Assembly (NCBI GenBank): GCA_013399305.1
Contig: VXAI01000082.1
Coordinates: 1,795,120 to 1,859,119 of the forward strand
Length of the DNA: 64,000 nt
Direction of reading: 5' to 3'
DNA from: Rostratula benghalensis
Taxonomy: Eukaryota; Chordata; Aves; Charadriiformes; Rostratulidae
The translations under genes and the position numbers were made by a program. Every line of letters starts with the position of its first letter. Positions within the stretch are counted from its first letter, which is position 1. Under the pieces are notes generated by a model. It had not been told where the DNA came from and did not search any database. It worked only from the letters and a program-made list of their open reading frames with translations. Below, piece by piece: positions 1-13,070 of this stretch.

Positions 1-3000
1 CGCAAAATGCAGTCAAGGAACCCAAGCCAGTTAGAAACTATCATGTCCTAATTCCTTCTTCCCTAACAGTACTGCTAAAGCTATACCGGAAACTGAACTC
101 AGGGTTAAGTGAAGCCAGCAAAGATATGAATGAGCTGTAAAGGAAGTCCAACATCGCCAATACACATGCAGCATAAAGAGTTACTAGGTCACAAAGACCC
201 AACACACCCATCATGGATGTCGTAGAAGCTGTTTGTAACCAAGCTTCACTTTAAAACACAAACAGAAAAAAAAAAAAAAAAAAAAATCTCTTTAAAATGG
301 TTTCTCTTACACATAGGTGTATTGCTACATGATGGCTGTCCCTGATATGTGGAATTAACCCCTTGCTCTTTCTGGGAAAGATTATTTTTAAAAAGAAAAA
401 TACGTCATTAGGTTAGGATGCTGTGGTGAATACTAAATAGCTAGAGTGGCAGTGGGCACTGCATTTGCTATGCTTTCCAAATTAGCACCATTCCAAAGCA
501 TAAAACAATCACAGGATTGTAAGAAAAATGCAATACAAACCTGCTGTGACCCAAAATGCAATATTCTTGCCTCAGTCTCCAATGAGATAGCATCTAATAA
601 GCAGCAAACCTGGAATGAGTACGAGGCTTTTGTTTAAGTATTACTGTAATTAAAACACGGTTGAAGTACTTGTAAATATTACAGATTTACGAAGAACTGA
701 CAAGCTTGGAGAAAACTAGGAAGAATTGCAAAATTCATTTATCAAAAGGATAATAGATGAGGATTTTTCACTATAGTAAAACACGAGATAATGCTTTATA
801 GGAAAAATAATGGAAAACACCTTTTTTTTTTTATTCTTCCAAATTAAGTTTGTTCCAAAATTAGTTATAAGTTAACTGTAAAAGTAGACAGACCTACAGA
901 CAGATAAAGGAAGTTCCAAAACAACGAAGCCAGACTGCAATTGTAGCAACGCAGAGGCAATCCAGAAGACATTGATCCTGACCAACCCCTAAGTACCAAA
1001 CTTAGTGTGTTTAACCCAAAAGTGAGGCAGTCAGGAGAAAAAGTTACACATCACCTTTTGGAGTAACCTTTGTAAAGCTCACAGTCGAAACCATCCTTGA
1101 GACTTTTATCTGTGTGCTACACAAAGAATTTTAAGGAAACTCCCCGTCTGAACTGGGCCACTCCTTTCCCTCAACATCAACATATTTTCCTTAACCTGGG
1201 AGAGGGTGACAACCTCCTGCACGACCGGGGATGGATCCCCTGCTGCAGATCTCAGGAGCATCCAGAAGAGGAGCTAAGCAGATGAGCATCTCACAGGAGA
1301 AAGAGCTGCTTTGGACCTGCACTGAGCTCACCAAGTGAGCTAAATTAGCTATGCTGTTACTTCACAGGATTTACTAAACATGCATTTGTCTCTTCTCTCA
1401 TGCTTGCTGCACACATACAAGGGAAGGGCATGATTTACCTACCTACCTTCAGAGGTAGCCAAAGTAGTAACATAGGCTGCTCTGCCAACTATCTCATTCT
1501 ATCTCCACTGATGTCTTGTGATAGATTTAAAAAAAGCTTTTATAGATCTCAGACTTTGGGAAAAACAATGTTTGTCACCATGCTGTCCTAGAGGGATGGA
1601 AAATTGAGAAATGTGTTCATAGATAGCTCCCCCTTAAGTCCATGCATGAGCATTTGTGCTTTTGAATGACTTGACGAACTACTGAGGTATGCCTCTGCCT
1701 GAAACAAAGCGAATAATCCTGTGTGTTCAAAGACAAGCAATCATTATAAAATCACAACGAACTGAGCATTTCTTTATAGCAAGAGATATGCTTCCATACT
1801 TTGCATTTAGCACAGGTCATAGCACTAAATATTATATATATATTTTCTACCTTTAATGGCTTCTTATTTGCACTAGAGAAAGTATGCAAGGAAGTGAAAT
1901 TAAACATGGAGCTATTTATTAGAGGTAAAATATTTCACATATTCACTTGCAATACCGCAAATATGATGTATAGATAAAACAGCACATGAAACTAAACCAC
2001 TACGGGGACAAGATGTGAAGAAGCCGTTACAGGAAAAGATTTCTATCCTATGGAAAATGTCTTTTTTTTTTTTTTTTTCTTTTTGTCTGCATGTTTGAGA
2101 CCTATGTATTCTCTTATTTCCTCTGCCTCACTTGTCTACAAGATGACAAGTGATGCCCAACTACTTTGGCATATCATATTGCATTGTGTCATTCCACCAC
2201 CTGCCAATGCCAGTGGCCCATCAAGCCTGTGAAATCAAAAGTGGCAATTTGTTAGAAACTTGGGAGGAGGAAAAATACACATTTTAGCCAAAACCACAAA
2301 CAGTCATTTTGTATTAGTAAACAGACCATGAAATATTGATTTACAAAAGAAAGTGAGCGTGAGTAATGTAAATATCAATCTCATAGGCAGATTCAAGGAT
2401 TTAAAGGCATTTCAGTATTTATGTATTGACAGCTGCATAAAAGAAATCGTCTCAGAACAAACATGATTTCGCAGAACACTGCTGCTCTTTATACCTGTGG
2501 TAACAGAAAAGTCAAAGAAACTAGAAGTTTTAATTTAAAAAAATGTTATGAACTATAACCAAACATGCAGTTGTCTTTGGTGGCAACAGTAAAAGGAAAA
2601 GCCATTTAAAAAAACTAAAACAAAAAGATCACTACATGGCTCCTCATTTGTTCTTAAAGGTTAGTGCTGAATCAAAGAGAAGTATATTTGTTACACAACT
2701 ACAGAAAAATCCTTCATTTTTATACAGTTTACATCTATCAACAAAGTCATCTTTCAAAAAAAATATCACTATTTGTTTTGCTTGTGGCCTCTCAATTTTC
2801 TAGATAGCTGTCATGTGCAAGTGATGTTTTGTAATCCATGTAAGTAACACAAAGCCTGCTCAGAGGCTCCTAGTCCAACTTCTGCATAACTGGGACTGCA
2901 GCGAAGTAGTTCGCGATGTTACCAGATTCTCAGAATGGAAAGGGATTTTAATGTCCCCACTAGGGAGACGGGGAAAGAAACCACAAAAGCAATCTCATCC

Positions 3001-3762
3001 TCAAATCACAGCAGAAGTACATGAGAAAGCAAGCACAAAATTACTAGGAGAATGAGAGAAGTACAAGGTTACCAAGACAGATGCTGTGAAAAGGGCATAA
3101 CATTGAAAAGAAAGATTCTCAAAGAACAGAAAATCACAGAACGAAGCAAAGCTGAGAGGTAAAAGGCAGAACTGAGAGCTAAGCGTGGTGTGAAATGCAG
3201 GATCCCACAGAAATTGGGAATGCTAAAAAAAGGCTAGAAGCACTGTAGGAACTGGCTACACTCCAGAAAAAGAGCAGAAACCAGAGCTACGAATATACAA
3301 GAGGAGGGCAGAAGTTGTGAGGTTTGCATGCTGCTCCAAAGTTGCTGGACTCCTCTAGGACTCCTGCTCACTTACACAATTTGCTCTGAAGTGTAATGCC
3401 TGGGAACACCTGTCTGGTACATGATGAAAACTCTCATAGTGCAAGTTGCATGGAAAAATAAAATGGGAACAGACACAGAATTAGGACCAACCTGTACATT
3501 CAGGGTCATGAAGGTAGACAGTGTGCCATGTTTTTCCATACTGAGCAGCAGATCAGGCTTTCCAAATAGCACTCAAGTGATTTTTCAGATACACTCTTTA
3601 AAAGCACCAGCAATACCCACATCCACAAAATACACGCTCAGTACACGTGTATCCAAGGATGAACATCCACAGAGCTCAGAATAGATATTCCTAAGCTATA
3701 CATCTTTAAGCCCATTAACTAGTTTAGTAATAGAAAGAGGCCTTACGATGATACAAGTAGTA
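1..3762. other. Downstream intergenic DNA, no gene seen
   Basis: AT-rich unique sequence with homopolymer tracts (266-286, a T run near 821-832 and 2061-2078). Open frames are short and unlike known proteins. The next gene in vertebrate synteny, ATP6V1G3, was looked for and not found. Confidence 0.7.
266..286. repeat. Poly-A tract
   Basis: A run of 21 A. No target-site duplication or retroposed sequence was recognised beside it. Confidence 0.9.
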
Positions 3763-4568
3763 TCATAGAATGCTCCAGCCTGGAAGAGACCTCTAGGGTC
3801 ATCTAGTCCGATCTCTCCACAGTCAGCAGGGACACCCCCAACTCGACCAGGCTGCCCAGAGCCTCGTCAAGCCTCACCTCGAATATCTCCAGGGAAGGGG
3901 CCTCAACCACCTCCCTGGGCAACCTGTTCCAGTGATCCACCTCCCTCATAGTAAAGAACCTATTCCTAATATCCAGTTGAAATCTGCTCTTCTGCAGCTT
4001 GAAGCCATTGCCCCTCATCCTGTCACTGCAGACCTTTGTAAACAGACCCTCCCCTGCCTTCCCCCCTTCAGATACTGGAGGGCTGCTATTTATTAGGTCT
4101 CCCTGGAGCCTCCTCCTGTTCAGCCTCCAGGCTGAACAATCCCAGCTCCCTCAGCCTGTCCTCATAGCAAAGGTGCTCCAACCCCCTGATCATTTTTGTG
4201 GCCCTCCTCTCAACCCGCTCCATCAGGTCCATGTCCTTCCTATATTGAGGGCTCCAGAGCTGCACACAGTACTCCAGGTGAGGTCTCACCAGAGCAAAGT
4301 GGCAGAATCACCTCTCTGGATCTGCTGGCAACACATCTATTGATGCAGTCCAGGGTGTGATTGGCCTTCTGGGCTTCAAGTGCACACTGCCTGCTCATGT
4401 CCAGCTTCTCATCCATCACCATTGCTCTCTAATACCTCATCCCCTAGTCTGTATTGAGGATTGTTCTGGCCCAAGTGTAGAACCCTGCACTTGCTCTTGG
4501 TGAACCTCATGAGGTTCACCTGGGCCCACCTCTCCAGCCTGTTCAGGTCCTTCTGGATGACATCCCAT
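3763..4568 (-). mobile_element. CR1 LINE, 5'-truncated, reverse orientation
   Basis: On the minus strand this reads as the C-terminal part of the CR1 ORF2 polyprotein (reverse transcriptase end) followed by the 3' tail. Recognisable pieces are [66 protein letters not shown] and HWNRLPREVVEAPSLEIF. They fall in different frames (pieces at 4422-4240, 4289-4086 and 4018-3803), so frameshifts have broken the ORF and the copy is dead. The 3' end is at 3763, where the plus strand shows TCATAGAATG, the complement of the usual ATTCTATGA end. The 5' truncation is near 4568. The subfamily was not assigned. Confidence 0.95.
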
Positions 4569-4610
4569 AATTCTTGCCCCATTTTTCTGTCTTAACTAGT
4601 AGGGAAACGA

Positions 4611-4631
4611 ATTTGATTAACATGAGTTAAT
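4611..4631. repeat. Inverted partner of the hairpin apex
   Basis: These 21 bases are the exact reverse complement of 4671-4691, which spans the loop end of the neighbouring hairpin. The apex therefore occurs twice within 80 bases in opposite orientation. An 8-base direct repeat GAGTTAAT follows (4624-4631 and 4632-4639). Confidence 0.9.
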
Positions 4632-4639
4632 GAGTTAAT

Positions 4640-4717
4640 CTGCCCATACTCATGTATCACACATGATCTGATTAACTCATGTTAATCAAATCATGTGCAA
4701 TACATGAGTATGGGCAG
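4640..4717. repeat. 78-base near-perfect hairpin
   Basis: Left arm 4640-4676 and right arm 4681-4717 are reverse complements at 34 of 37 positions, separated by a 4-base loop (TCAT, 4677-4680). Read as minus-strand RNA, all three imperfect positions (4658/4699, 4659/4698, 4668/4689) become G-U wobbles, so the stem would have no mismatch. It lies about 70 bases beyond the truncated 5' end of the CR1 at 3763-4568. No miRNA family was recognised. It could be a fold-back repeat remnant, a template-switch product, or a small-RNA precursor. Confidence 0.9.
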
Positions 4718-7700
4718 AGGTGTACAGGAAGCATACAAGTCCAAAGCAATGACTTAACTGTGGTTTTTAATAGAGTTCTGCATGCAGAAAGTTCTTGCAC
4801 AAGTGAGTCCTACAGTCACTAACTCACTCCTATAAAGACAACTCTCTGCTATATACACTCACTCATTTTGGCAAGACTGGCAATGCCCAGCACACCCAGT
4901 CGAGCACAGTTGAAGCAGGCCACAGTATCACTCACTCAGTAGTAAATGCTAGCACATATGCAAGTCACCCTAAATTCACTAAACCAACACTACCTCGCTC
5001 ATAACACAACCCATCACCAGGTGAGAGCGTGGTCTGAGGCTGCTGATGCAGAGTAGTTGCTGTAGGTGAGCTCATACCCCCGAGGGCCAATGGAGGCCAA
5101 TGGAAACACTGACAGCACAGGTGGACAAACGTACTTTACCTCAGTAGATCGAGATTGTCTGAGCTCAGAAGTACCACTTCTTTCTTCCTAGTACCAGCTA
5201 AACAAAATGCTACACAAATCAGAATAGCCAAAGACGCAATGTTAGCTCATCTGTACTTTTGATTTTTTTATAAATGCATCAACAACAGTCACCCCAAGAC
5301 TACAACAACATGTTTGTCATATGACAATTGTATAAACCAATTTCACACGAGGTATGTATTTTTCCTATTTATGTCCTGTAGCAGAGCAAAATGATTCCAA
5401 TATACCTTCAGCACTGCATGTTCATTGCAGGGTAAACATAAATTATTTTAAGGGAATAATACATCTCCAAGAACATTTTCATGGATTAAATATCAGGAAT
5501 GAAATATTGCATTTCAACCTAGTTAGGACCTTAAAGAATGAATATAAAGACAATTATTGAGAGGTCTGAAAAGCACAATTGATTTCTTTGCAATTTCAAC
5601 TCTGAGGCACTTCACACTGTCAAGCAAAAAGAATTTCTATTTCAGGTTTTCATTACACAAAATTATGAAGTTATGTAAAGACGGAACACTGACCATACTG
5701 TACGTTTATGACAAAACTGCAGAATATCTGATTTAAAAGGAAGTTGTGCTTTAGTACTCTATTTTAAGCACTGAATTTTACATTCAATTATGGCAAAATA
5801 AATTCCAGTTATGCTCGACAGTTCTTTTTGCAGTAGCTTGACGATCAAGTACGAGGTCAGAAATTAAAAATCAGGAGGAAATAAAAGGGCTAAATTCCAA
5901 CAAAAGCACCATAAAGCGGGAAGAAGTTATACATTTGGAAGGTACTTTGCTGCAGGAAACAACTCCCAGCATTCCAAAATCAACATGTGGGGCAACTTAC
6001 CGCAAAAGTTTGTTTAATTAGGTGACAAGACTGTCCGCAATACAGAGCATATTCTCACATCGATGTACCACTTTGTTACAATGGGACTCTGATCATGATT
6101 ATGACATTTGAATACCAACTGTGTCTAATTTTAATTTCTTACAGAAAAGAAATATAAATCGTTAATTGCAAAATAAATGCAAAGTTCCCATAGCACATGG
6201 TATTAGAATACCTAAAGTTGTTTCTATAAAAGCTTGTGTCAAGTTTTGGGAGCTTTTAAATGCTCTTTAAAGAAAACATTCAATACTAAAAACAATATAT
6301 GGGAAGAATATGGTATTATAAGTAAAATGTTCCATTTCATGGGAATTATCTGAACATCATCTGTTTCTGCCCATTTGGGACATTGTCATCAACTTGTGCA
6401 CTCTCAAAAGTGAAAAATAAAGTGATTTTCAAATAAAATTCAGATTTATAAAGAAATTGCTTTGCATTATAAACATTTCATTACTAATTAGGCAGAAAAA
6501 GTAATATAGCTCAAAACAATCACCATCCTTTGGTATCTTAACAGCTTTAAAAGATGACAGTTTTTAAAGTATTGCATTGGTGGAGTTTCACAAGGTCTTC
6601 CTGGGATTTGTGACAGTGCGAGGGACAGCTGAATGTTACAGCAACAGAACACCAACAATGGATAAGGGTCAGCTACGAGATCTTTTGGCCTTCTAGCTGG
6701 AGCTGACAATTCACCTCCAACTGCCCACTACTTCTAAAAACTCCAGGCAAGTGGGTCATTTCTTCCAATGGGTTATCCCCAGAGAACAGGAAGAGATGGG
6801 GGAGGAAACACTGCGGCCCAGAGGCCTTGTGCTGGCTGCTGGATCAATGGCCAGTGTCAGCAGGCTTCTATTTAATGATGCTCGAACCAGCGCCAGCCTT
6901 GCTAACGGCCACACTTACCACTGATACCCACACACAGGAAACAGGGTCCTGGAAAGACCAAATAATTGCCTCATTTTACAGGATGCAGAATTTTTTAATT
7001 ATTTTTTTTTAAAGGCGTATGCCTTGCATTTTATGTTCATAGCAACAGTCCTTATGTTTTAACAAAGAAAACATGTTCACATTTCCAACAGTGCAATGTG
7101 ACAGTCAAGAGCAGCTAGTAGCGAGCACATCTGTGTGACTACAGGTCAACTTACAAACGTTTCCTATAATGAAGCATGAAGCACTCTGTAAGCCTTGCTG
7201 CTATATATAGAAAAAAATATATAAAATTATTATTCCATAAATATGGACCATTTTTAATTATAATTTTAAGGTGAGATGTATTTGGCAAGCAAATCGTAAA
7301 CCATCAAAAAATAATAGCCAAAAAGCCCCCCACACCACAGGAAACAAACAAAAAGAAGACAGGGGAATCCTGCTCCTACTTCTGCTATTATAGAAGGACC
7401 GAATTGTCAAAGTCATCTCCATATCCATGTAAGCTCTGGAGTGGAACAACTAAGTTACAGAAACAAGATGACTGTACATAGTTCTCCAAATTACTGACTA
7501 GCTCCTATTGTTGGATATTCCATGGAAATTACCTTCAAAGACTCTACCACCTGAGGCAGGATTTTTCAGCCAGACCATGATTTAGCCCCCAAATACACCA
7601 TACAGTTCTCTCAGCTAAAGGAGGGAAAAGCAGCCTTTCCTTTGAAAGGTGCATACCGCAGCTGGAGAACCCCCTACGTCCAAAGACCATCACAGAGGCC

Positions 7701-9404
7701 ACAGCATTAAAACCACTCTCCACAATAATACTCTAAGACACCCTCCTTCACTGAAGCCCTAAAACTTTTTAAGGTGATCCTCAGAAAGCTATCTTATACC
7801 TGTCTAGCAGAGCTTCTGCCTTGGAAGAATTCCCTTCCAGCTACAATTGGAAGCATTACAGCTGTTTAGACAGGACTCATGCACAAGTTGTTCTTTGGGG
7901 GTTGAAATCAGTACAACTGCATTTGGCTCTTCCTATGCTTCTGAAAACAAACTTTGAATTCCTCCTATCCAGTCAGGACAAGCATAGCAGGAAGAATTTT
8001 AGTCCTAACAGATCACAGTATGGAGAAATCATATTCTAAAATAACTATTTGTTTTAGAATAAGCAAAAAAAAAAAAAACAAAAAAACCCCACATACACAT
8101 TGAATCCCTCAAAATTAAATTACCTTACAAAATATTCTTCCACAAGAGCAAAAGCTTTGAATCATTTGCAAATCCTTCTTTATTTTATTACAAATGAACG
8201 AAAAGCAGAAGAAATGCTGCCATGCTGGACTTGACGTGCATCAGAGATGTGTGTTTACACAGTACCTCTAACTTCCCTGTTTCCCAGTGTCAGAGGGTCT
8301 GAACTACACAGCTGGTGCTGGCACACAAGAGGACAGAGCAGCCTGTGCAGCTCCACCCTGTGCCAGTACCTGCTTGGAAGCGAACGCTACACAAGCCACA
8401 CAGGTCACCAAGTCCCTCCGCCGCCTGTGCTGCACTAATGTGGAATGAAGCAGACAAAGGACCCAGCTGCCAGGCAGCCGGGGAGCTGTGACAGCCCACG
8501 AGCAGGTCTAGGGAAACACATACCTTGTAAAAGCTCCAGTACAAAAACTATCTACAGCCGCCACCATCACCCTGCCCGATCAGTAACCATTAAATGATAT
8601 TTTATGAGATCAAGAAATTATTCTTGGTTTAAGGAAACTGTCTCATAAGATTGAATTTCTGTCAAATTTGGAACTGAATCTATTTATCATGTTACTTGCT
8701 TCCAAGATGTTTGCCATCAAAAGTTTCAGATTTTGAGTTCTCATTTAACACATGGGAAAATTTACCAAAACCAACCACTACACTGAAAACGACACACACA
8801 CTCAGGTCATTTTCCTCCTCAAATCTCAGTTTTCATAAATCTCTCTAGGCAAGTTTCCAACAGCACATGGGAGTTTAAGTGCAGAGATCCCATAACCACA
8901 AGTTACTCTGATGCACGTTAGCTTCCTTCCCATCCCGTCCCTGGTGCTAAGCTACCTTTCTCAAGGGAAGGTCCAGAAGACAGAATTGCAAAGTTATGTT
9001 TAAGGTCCCAGCCTCCCCGCTTCATCAAGACAGGCAGAACTGTTCCCTGCTCTGCCAGGAATCAGCCAGTAGATTTAAAAGGTAACAATTGAGAACATCC
9101 AAGGCCACAAACATCACAGAACTTCTAAATGAAGTTTTACTGCCAAAAATTTTATTTTACGCTCACATAGTAAATTAATATAGTGTACACGTCATACAGG
9201 ATACAGAAGTATGACATGAACATAGTTATTCATTTGCAACAACCGCTTCAGAAAATAAAACATCATAAATTTGCTGCTTGTTTCACTGTTTGACTTACCT
9301 TTTTTGCAATGTGAAATGCATTTGAGGAGTGGCAGGAGAACACACAACGTCCGCTATTTGTAACTGAGGAGTTTCTGACTGAACACAGGGAAAATAAGGT
9401 TACG
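4718..9404. other. Downstream intergenic DNA, no gene seen
   Basis: AT-rich sequence with no recognisable transposon or coding exon, apart from short homopolymers (for example an A run near 8067-8078). Confidence 0.7.
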
Positions 9405-9588
9405 ATGAAGCGCTCTAAGCATTGGAGCGGGCTGCCCAGAGAAGCCGCATAATCTCTATCCCCAGAGGTTCTCAGGATCCAACTGGCTAAAGCCCTGAGC
9501 CCTGGTCTGAATTCTGCACTGACTCTGCTCTTAACAGGAGGTTGGACTAGAGACCTCTCCCAAGGTCCTTTCCAACCCGAATGATTCA
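9405..9588 (+). mobile_element. CR1 LINE 3' fragment, old, forward
   Basis: It carries diverged CR1 hallmarks in order: CATTGGAGCGGGCTGCCCAG, then GGTTGGACTAGAGACCTC, then GGTCCTTTCCAACC and ATGATTC at the end. It is much degenerated and only the 3' end remains. The left boundary is approximate. Confidence 0.85.
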
Positions 9589-11289
9589 AACGCAGTCAGC
9601 AGCCAAATTCAAACAAATCAATGAACACTTCCCTTCTTCCCCTCTCCCAATGAAATCTTACCAGCAAATGCAATGCTTGTCTTTAATGATCATCTTTAGA
9701 ACAATTCAGCATGACTGAAATTTAAAAAAACAACCAGTAAATGAAGTGTACAGAAAAGCACTATCACCACACATTAAAAGGCAAACTAAGAGCCTACACA
9801 TTATTTTAAATTCTCTTTGTAACAGCAAACACAGCTTTAAAGCCAAATGTGTAAAGAGTAATAAGCTGCTGTGTAGCAATACCAAAAGATCTTGCAAGTA
9901 ATTTTTAAATGGGAGATTTCCTACTCACACTGAGAAAGGACACCACAGGAACATAAGCAGGGTAGCATCATCATTTTAGCTTCCAAGTTTCTACTAGGCC
10001 TTGATACCATGCCCCCAGCAGGTGCCCCAGGAAAGACAGAGAATGAAGAGCCAGGAGGTGGAGAGGAAGCAGGGAAACCCCAGAACATCTCTGTCCCAGG
10101 GACCATTTCTGTCCAGTTTGAGGCCCCTTTCTGTTGCTGGGATTTATACAACTATCAGGAAGGACTCAAAGCACCTAATTTCTTAATTTGTTTTTATTTC
10201 CATATGAACAGAAGATTTCTACTAGACAAAAGGTTTAAGGCCTCCACCCATCATTAAGGCAGTTGCAGAAGAACAAATCAACTAATGGCATGACATGGTA
10301 GAAACTGGCAACAAATACACACAAAACCCGAAAAATACAGTAAAAATCTTTGTTTTGTGCCACCATGAAACTGATCCTCTAAAACAAAAGAATTATTCTG
10401 GTGCAAAGAAACAGTGATTAAACATATATACAAACACACACCAAACAATCCCACATCCAGCTCAACATCCCCATCTCAAAACCCCAAACTTCCTAGTTTT
10501 ATACAGAATATTGCTTCTCAACCTCAACACGATAATCACGAGCAGTCATAGATCCGATCACTTGATCAACAGTGAATCTCTGCAAAACAGTCTTCCAAAT
10601 GTGAACACCTGCTACTACTGGGAGGTCTGACAGTGCACCTCCACAGAAAACTGTGCAGCCCACCATGCAGGCAGATCCGATTGGGCTGTAAATTAGGGTA
10701 GTGTGGATAGAGTAGTAGAGCACAGAGCTCAGTTCTAGACCTGCAGGACAAATAAACATTTAGCTGTTGATAAGAATTCGCAGTATCCCTGCAAGTATAC
10801 AAGCTACCTCATTTGCAGCTGGCTCAACTGTACTACACTACCCTGCACTGCAATATAGTGTATTTTCATCTAGGCAAGATACAGAGAGCAGCAAGTAAGA
10901 GAAGCCAGTGTAAGAGCGGGACAGTAACAAAAAGGAGCCTTGTGCCCAACACCCTGGATCCAGCCAGTGAAGCTCTTAAGCTGTGTGCACAGAAAAAAAG
11001 ACAAGACAAAGTTACATACAGTAAATACACAAAGAAATTAATGGCAAAAGCATTGAATCTAAAGCAGTAAAAAAGGAAATCAAGGCCCAAATTCAAGCAC
11101 TTTTGAAGTGCTTTGGAGGAACAGAACCTGTTCCAGCTTTATAGTCCTGAAATAAGACCAAATTTGTGGGACTCAAATGTCTTAAAAAAAAAAAAAAAGA
11201 AAACAACTAGTAATTTGGTGGAATTCCTTCTTCAGCACATGAAACAACTGAAGCCCAAAGACAGTAGTTTAGTCCTGTCAATTTTGGTA
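9589..11289. other. Downstream intergenic DNA, no gene seen
   Basis: Mixed-composition sequence. Two open frames read somewhat like protein (10499-10759 minus and 10813-11070 plus) but match nothing I recognise and have no splice or start context. They are not called as genes. Confidence 0.6.
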
Positions 11290-12920
11290 CTTTGAAGGGA
11301 GGAAAAGAAGTCAAAATGACACAGAGGTTAAAACAGCGAAGATAAAAGATAAGAAAGAACACAGATAGTGGAGAGTTGGAATCTGCTACTACTAACTTTG
11401 AGACATTTGATGCACAGGTATGGGAGAAGTGTCAGAGACAGAAAGGTTGTGGCCCTGGAAAACAGGCAAGTAAAATTGTCAGAAAATCTTAGAAAAAAAG
11501 TCTAGGGGGAGTTAAGAATAAAAATTAGATATTTTAATTTGAACAGGTCTGAGGCTTCAGCTGGACACTCAAGGAATTATCTGGGGATAGAACTATGGGA
11601 GAAGCAAACTGGGGAAGAAAGCGGTGGATATTTTGGGCATTCAAATTTAAGTGTAAAGCCAAAAAACTTGAAAGTCAATTGGAGGGAGGATGTTCAGGTA
11701 CGTAAAATTAGGGGATAACAAAGGGGAATAAAGGGCAAAGTATTCAAAAGGGAACCGGTTAGGATGATGGGTGCCAACCTCTTCAAGACAAGGAAAGAGA
11801 AACCTTGGTTGACAGTGAAGAAATTGAGAAGGGGAGTTAAAGAGGAAGAAGTCATTCAATGAAGAGAGAGGCATAAAAGGGGCAAGCTCGTACAGTTCGG
11901 AAGCAGAGAATCCCAGTTCAGAAACCAATTCTGAGGTGTAGAACAATTTTTAAAAAGATCTCCCCATGCAAAATCAAGATTGGTTTTGAAGACACATTTT
12001 GTATCAAGAATAAACAGAGAACTAAAACAAACATCAAATCTGCAAGCAAGCTCTGTAAGAAAAAAAAAAAAGTTGAGATAAAAGTGGTTAAAACTCCATT
12101 TGAAGGAGCATTAAAAGGGGTAAGGCAGAGCTAAGTCCAAAGCTGTGTTGTGCTGACACACTCTTCAGAGACATTTGGAAAAGTGGGAATGGAAATTAAG
12201 ATATTAGAAGAAAAAACATCTGGGGAGAGGAATAGTGATAGGGCAATGTGAGAAGGAACCAAAGAAACCACATTTAGAGAAGCAGACAGAGATGAAAATA
12301 AAGACCAGGGAGTCAAAGGAAGTGGGGCCACCGAAGGAAGGAGGCAGCTAAAAAGAGTAAAGGAGTCAGAAAGGTTAATAGACTGGAGATCCCAAAAGGG
12401 GTGAGTGACAGGGTAGAAGAGAGAGAAAGACAGATAAGCTGGAAGAGAGCAGGTAGTGATCAGAGGAAGGGAATTTAGAAATGAGAGATAATAAAGTGAA
12501 CAGTATTTAGTAAAGACAAGGTCATGGGAATGACTGAGGTACTGTAAAAATGTCTAAAACTAGAAATCAAAGAGGCACTGGACTGAAAAAACAGAATGAA
12601 GAACAATGGAGTCAAATACTTACCAAAGGGGAGAAAAAAAAACAACCAGGGCTTGCCCACGGTAAGGGATAAAATTTGAGAAGACAGAAATGGATTGAGT
12701 TTAGCAAAGTCACGAAGAATGAAGTAAACTATCGGCCACTACAAAAACCAGACACAGAGGACTTCAAATCAAGAGAAGCATAGAGAAGACAACAGGACAG
12801 ATGAAGCAGAAGCAGTGAAAGACAGGAATCAAAGGACTTCAGAAGGGAGAGGGAAACAATTTTTAAAAGCGTCAACTGAAAAACAAGGTTCAGGGAAGGG
12901 AATAAAGGTTGGAAAAAACC
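11290..12920 (+). other. Purine-rich strand-asymmetric block
   Basis: For about 1.6 kb the plus strand is dominated by A and G (many AGAGAA, GGAAGG and GAGACAGA words) with few C or T runs. It ends just left of the CR1 tail at 12990-13070. No coding potential or known repeat was recognised. Similar blocks, in either orientation, occur at about 38380-38900, 47930-48450 and 55500-56180. Confidence 0.6.
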
Positions 12921-12989
12921 TTTAAAATTTTGATTTGAGTCATGTTTGTTGGCATAGTGCTTAACGATGTGTTTTAGTGATGAGTTGTT

Positions 12990-13070
12990 GTTTTTATTAG
13001 AGTTAGGTTGATGGTTGGACTAGATGATCTTAAAGGTTCCTTCCAATTTAGACAACTCTATGATTCTATG
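12990..13070 (+). mobile_element. CR1 LINE 3' tail, forward
   Basis: The CR1 terminal signature is present: GGTTGGACTAGATGATCTTA, then AAGGTTCCTTCCAA, ending CTATGATTCTATG at 13070. The left boundary is uncertain. The GTTGTTTTTATTAGAGTTAG just before it may also belong to the element. Confidence 0.85.

Noticed and set aside
3421..3684. 87-codon plus-strand frame just left of the CR1
   Set aside because: Overlaps a minus-strand frame of similar length, shows no motif and has no flanking splice signals. Probably chance.
10499..10759. 86-codon minus-strand frame that reads somewhat protein-like
   Set aside because: No family recognised, and the overlapping alternative frame (10566-10802) is equally open. 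A translated search would decide it. Until then it is not called.
10813..11070. 85-codon Lys-rich plus-strand frame
   Set aside because: It lies at the left margin of the purine-rich block, where Lys codons are expected from composition. No homology recognised.
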